DNA of 64,000 bases, taken from assembly GCF_000384195.1 (NCBI RefSeq), contig NZ_KB913034.1:845479-909478 (forward strand), read 5' to 3'. Under the pieces are notes generated by a model that worked only from the letters and a program-made list of their open reading frames with translations, ran no database searches and was not told the DNA's origin. Below, one piece after another: positions 6,870 through 15,471 of the stretch (position 1 is the stretch's first letter; every line of letters begins with the position of its first letter). A program made the position numbers and the translations under genes. Origin of the DNA: Allobaculum stercoricanis DSM 13633 (GTDB taxonomy: Bacteria > Bacillota_I > Bacilli_A > Erysipelotrichales > Erysipelotrichaceae).

Positions 6870-8759
6870 ATGAAGAAAAGAGTTTTGCCTTTATTAATGG
6901 CATCAAGCATGATGGTTTCGGTAACATCTCCATTGTTTGCTCAAGAAAATGAGGAACAATTCGATATTCATTCAACAACAGAATTTGTGGAAGAAACACA
7001 ATCACTTGAAAAAGAATCTGCATATGAAGCAACAGCAAATGGTAAAACATATTCAACGTTAAAAGAAGCACTTGAAGCGGGTGGAGAAGTAAAATTATTA
7101 AAAGATGTAGAAGTTAATGAAATTATTGAAATTAATAACGATACAACTTTAGATTTAGGCGATTTCACGATTACAAATAATGCTGAAAAGCGTCCTTTCG
7201 TTGTGAAGACGGAAAATTTCACGATCAAAGCTAAAAAAGGTGGAATGGTCATCCCTGAATCGAACGCAAAATCGTATGGCTTTGTTGAATTCTATGGAAA
7301 GAATCTTTCTATTTTAGGAGGATATTATTCAGGTAAAACAGATAATGGTCGTCTGTTTAGAATGAACACTACAGAAAATAACAAAACTGGTACGCTAAAA
7401 GTTCGAGGGATTGTAGTAGAGACAAATAATGATATTATTGGTCATAAAAGTACATTTGAAACATACAGTGGATCGATTACTGATTGTGAATTTCATACAG
7501 ATACTAGAGCAATTTGTATTGATGTGATGGATAACACTGAAACAAGCACAATGACAATTAGCAACACTACCGCATTTTCTAAAAGGGGACCTGTAATTGA
7601 AGTTGCTGGTGGAAATACAATTTTATCAGATAATGATTGGACGGTAACTGGTGATTATGAAGGTGGAAACTCTTGGGCAAGAACTGCCATAGGGGTTGGA
7701 TATGAAGCAAATGTGACGATTAAAAGTGGAAATTATTCCGCAAAATCTACGAAACCAGATGAAGGATACGGTGTCTATATTTATACTTCAGGTGGAACCG
7801 TTAATATTGAAGGAGGAACATTTGAGGGAACAACTGCATCATTAAGAGCTGATGTTAATCTAGGTGATTATCCAAATGCCACATCTAATATTGTAGTGAA
7901 TGGGGGACAATTCACTGGAGACCTTCAGGCATCAACAAAAACCGGTAAAGAAAAAATTACTGTTAATGCTGGTGATTTTAATGGAATCACGGATAAAACT
8001 TTAGCAGACGGAAATACTGTTCAAATCGATGGTGGGGCATTTGATAAGGATGTCAAAACTAAAACACCAAATGCGAAAGATAAAGAAATCGTTACAATCA
8101 CGAGAAACGACAGTCTACGATATGTCTATGGTAAACCATCTGTTGAAGAAGCACTAAAGAATACAGTTCCAGGAGATAAAGTCGAAATTATTCAAAATAT
8201 TACTGAGGTTACTGTACCTGGTGGTGTGGAAGTTGAAAACAAAACGGAAAATGAAGTTACTGTAAATGGAATTGAAGTTGGAAAAGGTGAAACGATTACA
8301 ACTCCTGCTCCAAGCACTGGTGGTGGCGGTTCAACCGTTAAATTGAACCCAGTGTATCGTGCTTATAATCCAAATAATGGAGAACACCTTTATACAGTAG
8401 ACGAAAAAGAATATAAACATGTAGCAAGAGTTGGATGGGATGCTGAAGGCGTTGCATTCATGGCTGAAGAAGAAAAGAATGGTCAAGCATTATACCGTGT
8501 CTACAATCCAAATAGTGGATTACATCATTACACATTAGATGAAAAAGAGAAAAATACTCTTGTTTCATTGGGTTGGCATGATGAAAAGGTTGCATGGTAC
8601 ACATCAAAAAAACCACAAAGTGCACCAGTTTATCGTGTTTATAATTTAAATGATGGAAACCATCATTACACAATGAATAAACAAGAAAAAGATGTATTAG
8701 TTTCCTATGGTTGGCAAGATGAAGAAATTGCATTCCGCACAGCACCTATTGAAAAATAA
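6870..8759 (+). CDS. Secreted beta-helix protein with three C-terminal DUF5648-type repeats
   Basis: A 629-residue exported protein. A signal peptide (MKKRVLPLLMASSMM..., cleavage likely after LFA, residue 24) is followed by an acidic stretch. Residues 60-400 hold many short beta-rich units of the GGTFEG / SGNYSA / GGQFTG kind, typical of a right-handed parallel beta-helix. A Gly-rich linker (STGGGGST, near residue 480) leads into three repeats of the pattern YRxYNPNxGxHxYTxxxxExxxLxxxGWxxExxAF, the DUF5648 type found in cell-surface proteins and hydrolases. No sortase motif is visible. No catalytic residues can be assigned; adhesion or glycan binding is inference. Its paralogue is next downstream. 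Confidence 0.85.
   Translation: MKKRVLPLLMASSMMVSVTSPLFAQENEEQFDIHSTTEFVEETQSLEKESAYEATANGKTYSTLKEALEAGGEVKLLKDVEVNEIIEINNDTTLDLGDFTITNNAEKRPFVVKTENFTIKAKKGGMVIPESNAKSYGFVEFYGKNLSILGGYYSGKTDNGRLFRMNTTENNKTGTLKVRGIVVETNNDIIGHKSTFETYSGSITDCEFHTDTRAICIDVMDNTETSTMTISNTTAFSKRGPVIEVAGGNTILSDNDWTVTGDYEGGNSWARTAIGVGYEANVTIKSGNYSAKSTKPDEGYGVYIYTSGGTVNIEGGTFEGTTASLRADVNLGDYPNATSNIVVNGGQFTGDLQASTKTGKEKITVNAGDFNGITDKTLADGNTVQIDGGAFDKDVKTKTPNAKDKEIVTITRNDSLRYVYGKPSVEEALKNTVPGDKVEIIQNITEVTVPGGVEVENKTENEVTVNGIEVGKGETITTPAPSTGGGGSTVKLNPVYRAYNPNNGEHLYTVDEKEYKHVARVGWDAEGVAFMAEEEKNGQALYRVYNPNSGLHHYTLDEKEKNTLVSLGWHDEKVAWYTSKKPQSAPVYRVYNLNDGNHHYTMNKQEKDVLVSYGWQDEEIAFRTAPIEK
8274..8759 (+). repeat. Near-identical 486-bp direct repeat, copy 1
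   Basis: The 3' end of this gene (linker plus repeat module) is nearly identical at DNA level to 10833-11318, at an exact offset of 2559 bp, while the 5' two-thirds of the two genes differ. This suggests gene conversion or recent domain duplication. Confidence 0.85.
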
Positions 8760-8814
8760 AAGTGAGTGCTTTGATCTTTAACTGATAATTGAATTCTCTG
8801 AACAATTCATAACG

Positions 8815-8863
8815 AAAAAAGTTCTAAGTATGCTTAATCAAAAAGCAACTTTGAACTTTTTTA
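8815..8863 (+). terminator. Terminator after first surface protein
   Basis: The stem AAAAAAGTTC / GAACTTTTTT has a 28-nt loop and a T-rich end. Confidence 0.75.
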
Positions 8864-8958
8864 TTGTTTCTTTTAAACCTAAAAAGTTTATTGGCGAGAA
8901 ACGTTCTATGCCAAATAAAGCGAAAAAACGAACAAAATTGAAATTAAATTTAAAAATA

Positions 8959-8986
8959 TTGACAAGAAAAAACGCATTAATATATT
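8959..8986 (+). promoter_or_regulatory. Strong sigma-A promoter of second surface protein
   Basis: A perfect TTGACA (8959-8964), a 16-base spacer and TATATT (8981-8986). The start of transcription is expected near 8993. Confidence 0.75.
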
Positions 8987-9075
8987 TATTCACTTTAATT
9001 CTAGACTAAATACAACGCTGATAAGATGATATAAAACGCAAAATAAGATTTTCAATTCTCTGAAGAAACACTAAA

Positions 9076-9128
9076 AGGATTGTTAAGCAATCCTATATAT
9101 ATATATATATATCATCGATAAGATGATA
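9076..9128 (+). promoter_or_regulatory. Paired leader hairpins flanking the AT tract
   Basis: AGGATTG-TTAAG-CAATCCT (9076-9094) runs directly into the (AT)9 tract, which is followed by TATCATC-GATAA-GATGATA (9110-9128). In RNA the AU tract is itself self-complementary, so tract length would alter folding. Confidence 0.5.
9094..9112. repeat. (AT)9 dinucleotide tract in the leader of second surface protein
   Basis: T followed by nine AT units, the same length as the tract at 6743-6761. It lies downstream of the 8959 promoter and hence inside the mRNA leader. Confidence 0.9.
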
Positions 9129-9163
9129 CTATTGAAACGATTATAAAGATGTTATGCATCATC

Positions 9164-9181
9164 AAAAATCTTCGGGTTTTT
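9164..9181 (+). terminator. UUCG hairpin, possible attenuator, before the second surface protein
   Basis: AAAAATC-TTCG-GGTTTTT forms a 7-bp stem with a stable UUCG tetraloop ending in T5. It lies 25 bases upstream of the ATG, inside the leader, so it may attenuate transcription instead of ending a gene. Confidence 0.45.
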
Positions 9182-9206
9182 GAGTGAGCAAGAGGGGAAA
9201 TTGAAT

Positions 9207-11318
9207 ATGAAAAAAAGAGTTTTGCCTTTGCTGATGGCGTCCTGCATGATGGCCACAACAATATCTCCAGTTTTTGGACAAGAACAATCATTTGATCAAG
9301 TAGACAATTCTACGTTTGCCCAAGAAACAGAACAGCCAACAGAAGAAACAGTTGTATCTGTGACAATCGATGGAAAAACAAATGATTATTCGAGTTGGAA
9401 AGATGCATTAGAAAAAACAATCAAAGGAAATAAAATTGAAGTCAAACTGTATCAAGATGTCGATTTCACTAACCCAGGAATTTATTCAAAAAAAGTTCAG
9501 ACAAGCGGGATCAATCTAGAGATTGAAACACAGGGGGCTGATGTTACTTTAGACTTAAATGGCCATAACGTAACGAATCATTTTAAAAATCCTTACGGAA
9601 ATTATCCAGCTAAAGGTTTTACTGCAAAATTAAAAAAAGGCGGGACTTTTAGGATAGTTAATAATGCAAAAAACAAAAGTCATTTTGATGTAGAAAAGCT
9701 TGGTGATTTAAGCAGCATTTTAAATACTGACATTATTACATTCATATTTGGAGAAAACATTACAACAACAACGAAGACTTTAGATTTGAAACATGTGGTT
9801 TCGAAGTATTCCGATTTTTATTTGGGAATGAATGGTGGATTTAAAGCTCTTCAAGAAGATGGTTCTTATAATTTTTATACAACTGCATCAGATGCAATCG
9901 GAAATTCTAAAGATCATAGAGCAATTTTAGTTAATGATTATACAGGTGACGATAGTTTTAGTGCTTCATCAGGGGTTAAAGGAACTGTAGATTTAAACGG
10001 AAATACGTTTACTACTTTATCGACTGCTCTCAATTTTTTACATTCGAATGTCGATATGACTATTCAAAATGGCAAAATTCAAGCTTTCAATGATAATCCT
10101 AGTGAAGATAGTCCAAATGTCGGATTAATAGGCGATCCTTATCAAGAAGTAAGTAACATTAAATTGACATTGAAAGATGTAAATATCGAATCTAATTATT
10201 ATCGAGGATTTGATTTACACGGAACAGATAAAGACTTACATTTAACGTTAGATCATTCAACACTCACGATGACAAGAGAAGATTATTATGGAATTTATAT
10301 GCCAGCCCAAGAATCATCTGTTACTTTGAAAAATAACTCTACCATCAAAGCTGGAACAGGAATTGCGGTCAAAGGTGGAACATTAAATGTAGAAAACAGT
10401 CATGTTTTATCACATGGACAAGAATTTGTTCCTTCTACAGGAGCACAATCTGGATTTGATGAAACAGGTGATGCGATCTATGTAGATGGTTCATATAAAT
10501 TCCCGATTTCAGTCAATGTAAAAAATAGTGAAGTCAAAAGTGAACATGCTAAAGCGATGAGAGATTTATTTGTTGCTGAAGATTCTAAAGATACGACTAT
10601 CGTTGCAGAATCTGGTAAATTCTCAAGTGATGTCATGAAGTATGTTCCTGATGATAAAGCGGCATTAAAAGTTGATTCGAACTATATTATTGGTACGGCT
10701 CAAGAAGTTCAAAAAGAAGTCGCAAATGCAAATGAATCAGTAGAAATTTTACAAGGAATTAACTCTATCCAAGTTCCTGGTGGCGTTAAAGTAGAAAACA
10801 AAACTGGAGACAAAGTTACTGTCAATGGAACTGAAGTTGGAAAAGGTGAAACGATTACAACTCCTGCTCCAAGCACTGGTGGTGGCGGTTCAACCGTTAA
10901 ATTGAACCCAGTGTATCGTGCTTATAATCCAAATAATGGAGAACACCTTTATACATTAGATGAAAAAGAATATAAACATGTAGCAAGTGTTGGATGGGAT
11001 GCTGAAGGCGTTGCATTCATGGCTGAAGAAGAAAAGAATGGCCAAGCATTATATCGTGTCTACAATCCAAATAGTGGACTACATCATTACACAACAGATG
11101 AAACCGAAAAGAATACTCTTGTTTCTTTAGGATGGCATGATGAAAAGGTTGCTTGGTATACCAATAAAAAACCACAAAGTGCACCAGTTTATCGTGTTTA
11201 TAATTTAAATGATGGAAACCATCATTACACAATGAGTAAGCAAGAAAAAGATGCTTTGGTTACATTAGGTTGGCAATTTGAAGGAATCGCCTTCCGTACT
11301 GCTCCTATTGAAAAATAA
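9207..11318 (+). CDS. Secreted beta-helix protein with three C-terminal DUF5648-type repeats (paralogue)
   Basis: The start is set at the ATG 9207, nine bases after AGAGGGG; the TTG at 9180 has no ribosome site. A signal peptide (MKKRVLPLLMASCMM, cleavage near VFGQ) is nearly identical to that of the upstream paralogue. The roughly 480-residue middle is also beta-rich (units such as LKKGGTFRIV and LTLDHSTLTM) but diverged from the paralogue in sequence and length. The last 162 codons, the STGGGGST linker plus three YRxYN...GxHxYT...GW repeats, are almost identical to it. No sortase motif and no recognised active site are seen. The pair looks like surface proteins with variable binding faces on a shared cell-facing or glycan-facing module; that role is inference. 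Confidence 0.85.
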   Translation: MKKRVLPLLMASCMMATTISPVFGQEQSFDQVDNSTFAQETEQPTEETVVSVTIDGKTNDYSSWKDALEKTIKGNKIEVKLYQDVDFTNPGIYSKKVQTSGINLEIETQGADVTLDLNGHNVTNHFKNPYGNYPAKGFTAKLKKGGTFRIVNNAKNKSHFDVEKLGDLSSILNTDIITFIFGENITTTTKTLDLKHVVSKYSDFYLGMNGGFKALQEDGSYNFYTTASDAIGNSKDHRAILVNDYTGDDSFSASSGVKGTVDLNGNTFTTLSTALNFLHSNVDMTIQNGKIQAFNDNPSEDSPNVGLIGDPYQEVSNIKLTLKDVNIESNYYRGFDLHGTDKDLHLTLDHSTLTMTREDYYGIYMPAQESSVTLKNNSTIKAGTGIAVKGGTLNVENSHVLSHGQEFVPSTGAQSGFDETGDAIYVDGSYKFPISVNVKNSEVKSEHAKAMRDLFVAEDSKDTTIVAESGKFSSDVMKYVPDDKAALKVDSNYIIGTAQEVQKEVANANESVEILQGINSIQVPGGVKVENKTGDKVTVNGTEVGKGETITTPAPSTGGGGSTVKLNPVYRAYNPNNGEHLYTLDEKEYKHVASVGWDAEGVAFMAEEEKNGQALYRVYNPNSGLHHYTTDETEKNTLVSLGWHDEKVAWYTNKKPQSAPVYRVYNLNDGNHHYTMSKQEKDALVTLGWQFEGIAFRTAPIEK
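10833..11318 (+). repeat. Near-identical 486-bp direct repeat, copy 2
   Basis: The second copy of the linker and repeat-module region at 8274-8759. Differences are mostly single bases. Confidence 0.85.
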
Positions 11319-11343
11319 GCGAAGAATAAACTTGAATGGAATA

Positions 11344-11379
11344 GGTGTCTGGTCGTATCGGATCAGGCATCTTTTCTTT
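11344..11379 (+). terminator. Terminator after second surface protein
   Basis: GGTGTCTGGTC / GATCAGGCATC pair over 11 positions with three G-U pairs; TTTTCTTT follows. Confidence 0.7.
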
Positions 11380-11407
11380 ATACTCAAGCGAAATATACAT
11401 TGAATAC

Positions 11408-11436
11408 TTAACATGCAACAAGAAAACCCATAAAAT
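11408..11436 (+). promoter_or_regulatory. Promoter placed for a leaderless ybeY mRNA
   Basis: TTAACA (11408-11413), 17-base spacer, TAAAAT (11431-11436), then only 6 bases to the ATG at 11443. Transcription would start at or next to the start codon. A GAGG in the 6-base gap is too close to serve as a ribosome site. Confidence 0.6.
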
Positions 11437-11442
11437 AGAGGC

Positions 11443-11898
11443 ATGGAAATCGTATTTAATTTAATGACTGAAGCGACCCCTGAACATGATTATGAAAAAG
11501 ATTATTCTACAATCATGGAAAAGGCAGGTAAGCTGTTAAACAAAAGTGAAGATTTAGTTTGTTCAGTGATCTTCTGTGATCCTGAACAAATTCATGAAAT
11601 TAACCGAGATTATCGCAATGTCGATCGTCCAACGGATGTCATCTCTTTTGCGATGCAAGACGATGATAGTAATATTTTGATCGAAGAAGAAGAAAATGAA
11701 TTAGGAGATATATTTATCAATACACAAGCGATTCTCGATCAAGCAAAAGAATATGGGCATTCACCTCGTCGCGAATCTTGTTTTTTATTTTGCCATGGCT
11801 TGTTACATCTTTTAGGCTATGATCATATGACCCCTGAAGATGAAGAAGTGATGTTTGGTTTACAAAAGGAAATTTTAGATGGCGTGGCTGAAAGGTAG
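11443..11898 (+). CDS. ybeY: Endoribonuclease YbeY (rRNA maturation)
   Basis: YbeY is a zinc-dependent single-strand endoribonuclease for 16S rRNA 3'-end maturation and ribosome quality control. The 151-residue protein has the zinc motif HGLLHLLGYDH near residue 119 and the preceding conserved NRDYRNVDRPTDVISFA, including the catalytic Arg region. The start codon lies only 6 bases after a good -10 box, so translation may be leaderless. It overlaps dgkA by 20 bases, and era follows: the ybeY-dgkA-era order is standard in Bacillota. Confidence 0.95.
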   Translation: MEIVFNLMTEATPEHDYEKDYSTIMEKAGKLLNKSEDLVCSVIFCDPEQIHEINRDYRNVDRPTDVISFAMQDDDSNILIEEEENELGDIFINTQAILDQAKEYGHSPRRESCFLFCHGLLHLLGYDHMTPEDEEVMFGLQKEILDGVAER

Positions 11899-12247
11899 AT
11901 TTGTTTACGCCTACCAAGGATTAAAGTATGGTTTTTGCAAAGATCGCTCAATTCGCGCCCATGCCTTTTTTTCCATTTTAGTCATTGTAGCGGGATTGTT
12001 TTTTCGTTTAACAATGGTTGAATGGTTTTGGATAGCATTAGCAATCGCTCTCGTTCTATCGGCTGAGTTTTTCAATTCTGCAATTGAAAAAACGGTTGAT
12101 TATATTTCTTTAGAGCGCAACCCTTTAGCTGGTCAAATTAAAGATCTTTGTGCAGCTGCTGTTTCAATTATCTGCATTTTTGCGGTGATTATTGGCCTTA
12201 GTATATTTGGTCCTTATCTACTTAATGCCTTTTCAAAGCTCTTTTGA
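11879..12247 (+). CDS. dgkA: Diacylglycerol / undecaprenol kinase (DgkA family)
   Basis: A 122-residue integral membrane kinase with three hydrophobic helices (about residues 32-50, 52-70 and 95-116). The family signature EFFNSAIEKTVD near residue 62 contains the Glu and Asn that bind Mg-ATP. In Gram-positive bacteria this family mainly phosphorylates undecaprenol, feeding the lipid carrier pool for the cell wall. The gene starts inside ybeY and is translationally coupled to it. Confidence 0.92.
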   Translation: MAWLKGRFVYAYQGLKYGFCKDRSIRAHAFFSILVIVAGLFFRLTMVEWFWIALAIALVLSAEFFNSAIEKTVDYISLERNPLAGQIKDLCAAAVSIICIFAVIIGLSIFGPYLLNAFSKLF

Positions 12248-12334
12248 TAAGATAAATTTTCAACAATAGTCGATTATCGAAATTGGATAGATGATTATGT
12301 TGATCGAATAGAAAACTCTAGAAAGGATTTCTAC

Positions 12335-13231
12335 ATGTCAGAATTTAAATCAGGTGTAATTGCGATTGTCGGACGACCTAATGCAGGAAAATCGACATTG
12401 TTAAATGCCTTATTACAAGAAAAAATTGCGATTATGTCGGATAAACCGAACACAACGCGTAACAATATTGCTGGGATTTTGACCAATGAAGATACGCAAT
12501 ATGTCTTCATGGACACTCCAGGAATTCATAAACCTCAACAAGAGTTGGGAAAAGTTTTAAATAAAAATGCGTATATCGCCATGGAAGATGCCGATGTTAT
12601 TGCGTGGATTGTCGATGTAACGCAATCTTTCGGAACTGGTGATGAATTTATTTTAAATCGCTTAAAAGAACTCAATACTCCAGTCATCTTATTGTTGAAC
12701 AAAGTTGATAAATTGAACAAAGAAAAACTTTTAAAACGATTGATGTACTGGTCAAATCTGCACGACTTTGCGGAAATTGTTCCTTTATCGGCTTTGAAAA
12801 AAGAAAACTTAGACGAAGTATTATCGGTATTTAGACAATATATTCCAGAAGGAATGGCTTTATACCCAGCAGAAATGAAAAGCGACCATGGCTTAGTATT
12901 CCAGCTCAGTGAACTTGTTCGCGAAAAAGTCCTTTTTAAAACCCATGAAGAAATTCCACATTCCGTGGCTGTTGTTTTAGAAAGCATGAAAGAAAAGGAT
13001 GGCAAAGTTGCTTTATCCTTTATCGTCATTGTCGATCGTGATTCTCAAAAAGGAATTTTGATCGGTAAAGGCGGCGATATGATTCGCGATATCCGTTTAA
13101 GTGCACAAAAAGAAATTAAAGAAAAATTAGGAAAACCAGTTGAAGTAGAACTCTATGTTCGTGTCGAAAAGAACTGGCGAAACCGCGAAGCAAAAATTAA
13201 AGAATTCGGATTAGATGAATTATCCGAATAA
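12335..13231 (+). CDS. era: GTPase Era
   Basis: Era is an essential GTPase that binds 16S rRNA during 30S assembly. All GTPase motifs are visible: G1 GRPNAGKST (residue 13), G2 region with NTTRNN, G3 DTPGIH, G4 NKVD and G5 SALK. The C-terminal KH domain has IGKGGDMIRDIRLSAQKEI near residue 245. At 298 residues it has normal length. The ATG is preceded by GAAAGGA. It is the last gene of the ybeY-dgkA-era unit. Confidence 0.97.
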   Translation: MSEFKSGVIAIVGRPNAGKSTLLNALLQEKIAIMSDKPNTTRNNIAGILTNEDTQYVFMDTPGIHKPQQELGKVLNKNAYIAMEDADVIAWIVDVTQSFGTGDEFILNRLKELNTPVILLLNKVDKLNKEKLLKRLMYWSNLHDFAEIVPLSALKKENLDEVLSVFRQYIPEGMALYPAEMKSDHGLVFQLSELVREKVLFKTHEEIPHSVAVVLESMKEKDGKVALSFIVIVDRDSQKGILIGKGGDMIRDIRLSAQKEIKEKLGKPVEVELYVRVEKNWRNREAKIKEFGLDELSE

Positions 13232-13264
13232 TTTACTTCATGCATAAATTAAAAAATCCTGCAA

Positions 13265-13319
13265 GCAATGCCACACGTTGATCAGGTACTATACAAACTG
13301 AATACATTCGTGGCATTGC
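13265..13319 (+). other. Large hairpin in the era 3' region
   Basis: A perfect 10-bp inverted repeat GCAATGCCAC / GTGGCATTGC encloses 35 nt and lies between era and its terminator. It may be a 3'-UTR structure or part of a 3'-derived small RNA. Confidence 0.5.
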
Positions 13320-13330
13320 ATGGCGGATTT

Positions 13331-13369
13331 ACAGGCATCAATCAAAAGATTGATACCTGTTTTCTTTTA
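13331..13369 (+). terminator. Terminator after era
   Basis: ACAGGCATCAATC-AAAA-GATTGATACCTGT is a 13-position stem with one mismatch, followed by TTTCTTTT. Confidence 0.85.
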
Positions 13370-13667
13370 TTGGAACATTCGTGATTTGAAATACTTCTTG
13401 CTAAAATGTGAGCATAAAGGCTTATTGGATCGTTTAGATGTGGGCAATCGCTAAATGTTCGCTTAAAAGAAAATGGGAAACTCAAAGCCATGTAAAACGA
13501 GAATCAAAAGGTGTTTTTTCGTGTATCTTAAACCCACTATTTGAGTAACGGATACAGTAATATATCTATAACAAAGGCTTATTGATCGAAGAGATCACTT
13601 TTAAGAAACCATTAAAATCCTTTTTTCGAAAGAAAAAGACTTGATTATATAGGGAGGGATGAAAGAA
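13370..13667. other. Gene-free stretch before the YitT gene
   Basis: About 300 bases with no ORF I would support. It is AT-rich, with a weak hairpin (CTTTTTTTCG/AAAGAAAAAG type) near 13615-13640 and the strong ribosome site AGGGAGGG at its end. Confidence 0.5.
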
Positions 13668-14537
13668 ATGGAAAAAGCAAAAGACTTTGCAATTCAATTG
13701 GCGTGGGAATTTATTGGAAGTGTATTTATTGCAGCTGGAATTTATAACTTTGCTGTACAGGCAAAGTTTCCGATGACTGGATTTTCCGGTATTTCGATTA
13801 TTTTATATCGATTATTGAATATTCCAATCGGCTTATCGACGATTGCATTGAATATTCCATTAGCAATCATTTGTTATAAACTTCTTGGAAAAAAATTCTT
13901 TGTAAGTTCAATCCGTTGTATGGTGCTTTCCTCATTGATGATTGACTTTGTAGCACCATTGTTTCCGGTATATACGGGAGATCGTTTATTAGCTGCTCTT
14001 TGTACAGGCGTATTTGGTGGTATCGGATATGCGTTGATTTATTCTAAGAACTCATCTACAGGGGGTTCTGATTTCATTATCATGGCAGTTAAAGCGATTA
14101 AGCCTCATTTGTCACTGGGTAAAATTGCATTTTGGTCCGATGTAGGAATTATTCTTGTAGGTGGAATTTTGTTCCGTGATATTGACGGAATTATTTACGG
14201 TATGATCGTAAACTTTATTTTTGCCGTTGCTGTCGATAAGTTGATGTATGGTATTAATGCTGGAAAACTGGCATTGATCGTAACCGAGCATGGACGAGAG
14301 ATTTGTCAGGTGATTGATGAATGTTGTCAAAGAGGAACAACGATTCTAAGTGCTCAGGGTGGATACAAAGGAGCAGAAAAGCAGGTTGTGATGTGTGCTT
14401 GCAATAACAAAGAAATGTTCCAAGTGCAGCAGGCTGTGAAAAAAGCTGATCCAGCTTCATTCTTAATTGTACTAGAGTCCAATGAGGTACATGGAGAAGG
14501 ATTCAAGATGGTTCAGATTGGAGAGCAAACAAACTGA
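13668..14537 (+). CDS. YitT family membrane protein (DUF161 + DUF2179)
   Basis: The start is placed at the ATG 13668, about 9 bases after GGGAGGG; the ATG at 13659 directly abuts the ribosome site. The 289-residue protein has five or so membrane helices in residues 1-195, including the family motif TGGSDFI near residue 130, followed by a soluble C-terminal DUF2179 domain (LIVTEHGREICQVI onwards, ending FLIVLESNEVHGEGF). YitT proteins are common in Bacillota; their substrate is not established. Monocistronic by spacing. Confidence 0.88.
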   Translation: MEKAKDFAIQLAWEFIGSVFIAAGIYNFAVQAKFPMTGFSGISIILYRLLNIPIGLSTIALNIPLAIICYKLLGKKFFVSSIRCMVLSSLMIDFVAPLFPVYTGDRLLAALCTGVFGGIGYALIYSKNSSTGGSDFIIMAVKAIKPHLSLGKIAFWSDVGIILVGGILFRDIDGIIYGMIVNFIFAVAVDKLMYGINAGKLALIVTEHGREICQVIDECCQRGTTILSAQGGYKGAEKQVVMCACNNKEMFQVQQAVKKADPASFLIVLESNEVHGEGFKMVQIGEQTN

Positions 14538-14652
14538 TTGGAGAACGTTAAAAGTGAAATCTTGGGTTTTGGATAACCCTCAAAACGATTTCTTCTTATA
14601 TGCAAAATAAAAACCGGACGAAGGTTGGCAGGATTTTTTAAAAGGTATGGAT

Positions 14653-15435
14653 ATGAAACGGGTAGATTTAATCAATATGAAATATCCAGTTGATGAACTA
14701 GGGCAACCTAAAGTAACAGGGTTAGTTTTATCGGTTCATGACTATCAAGAACATGATGGCGTCATCCACTTAGCAACGCCAAATGAAATTTATAGTGTGC
14801 TTGCCAAAGGAATCCAAAGAGAAACATCAAAAAATCGCAGAATTGCACTACCGGGATCTAAGGTACAGGTGGTATATGATCCGCAATACTCGCGCGATAT
14901 GTTGTATTTAATACGTGGTTCGAGTGAGCGTTATTATTGGAAGATGAACGATTCTTTAGAATTCCAAACACTCAATGCGATTTTATCGATTCTCATTGAG
15001 CGGCATGGCATTACTCCGACTATTTATTCAAGTTTAGAAGAATGTTGGAAAGCTAGTGAAGAGGCAAGTGAATCGTTAGTTTTGTTTTATGCATGCTTGA
15101 TCGTTTGCGAGATTTTAAAAAATACAGGAACGATCATGAATGTGGATGAATGTAATGTTTGCGGTGGGACTTCTAAAATAGCGGGAATTTCCCAAAGACA
15201 AGGTGGATTTGTTTGTCTGGATCATATCAACCTAGAACAAGGGGATGTACTATTTTCAAAAGTGCAATTACGTCAATTGCGCTGGTTGATTAAAGTTCCG
15301 CATTCAAAACTGGATACTTTAAAACAAGTTCCTTGGGATTGGTCATTATTGATCTTTTTATTGGATTGGTATGTGTATACCAATGATGCGCCAATCAAAA
15401 GTCTTCCATTTTTAAAAAGTTTGTTGAATATGTAA
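14653..15435 (+). CDS. recO: DNA repair protein RecO
   Basis: RecO helps load RecA on SSB-coated single-strand DNA in the RecFOR pathway. The start is placed at ATG 14653, seven bases after AAAGG; ATG 14647 in the same frame is too close to that site. The N-terminal OB-fold shows VTGLVLSVHDYQEHDGVIHLAT. The C-terminal helical domain carries the zinc knuckle CNVCGG...GFVCLDH near residues 173-197. About 260 residues, the usual length. Era and recO are often neighbours in Bacillota; here YitT lies between. Confidence 0.9.
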   Translation: MKRVDLINMKYPVDELGQPKVTGLVLSVHDYQEHDGVIHLATPNEIYSVLAKGIQRETSKNRRIALPGSKVQVVYDPQYSRDMLYLIRGSSERYYWKMNDSLEFQTLNAILSILIERHGITPTIYSSLEECWKASEEASESLVLFYACLIVCEILKNTGTIMNVDECNVCGGTSKIAGISQRQGGFVCLDHINLEQGDVLFSKVQLRQLRWLIKVPHSKLDTLKQVPWDWSLLIFLLDWYVYTNDAPIKSLPFLKSLLNM

Positions 15436-15469
15436 AAAAGCAGGGTGCTTGATGATGCATCCTGCTTTT
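15434..15469. terminator. Bidirectional terminator between recO and rqcH
   Basis: The stem AAAAGCAGGGTGC / GCATCCTGCTTTT is flanked by A- and T-runs on both sides. It serves recO (+) and the convergent rqcH (-). Confidence 0.88.
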
Positions 15470-15471
15470 CA

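Larger units (their letters stand above)
8864..9206 (+). other. Leader region of the second surface protein
   Basis: This 343-base gene-free stretch holds a strong promoter (8959-8986). A roughly 214-nt leader follows, with three hairpins and an (AT)9 tract in a row: 9076-9094, 9094-9112, 9110-9128 and a UUCG hairpin at 9164-9181. See separate entries. Confidence 0.7.
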
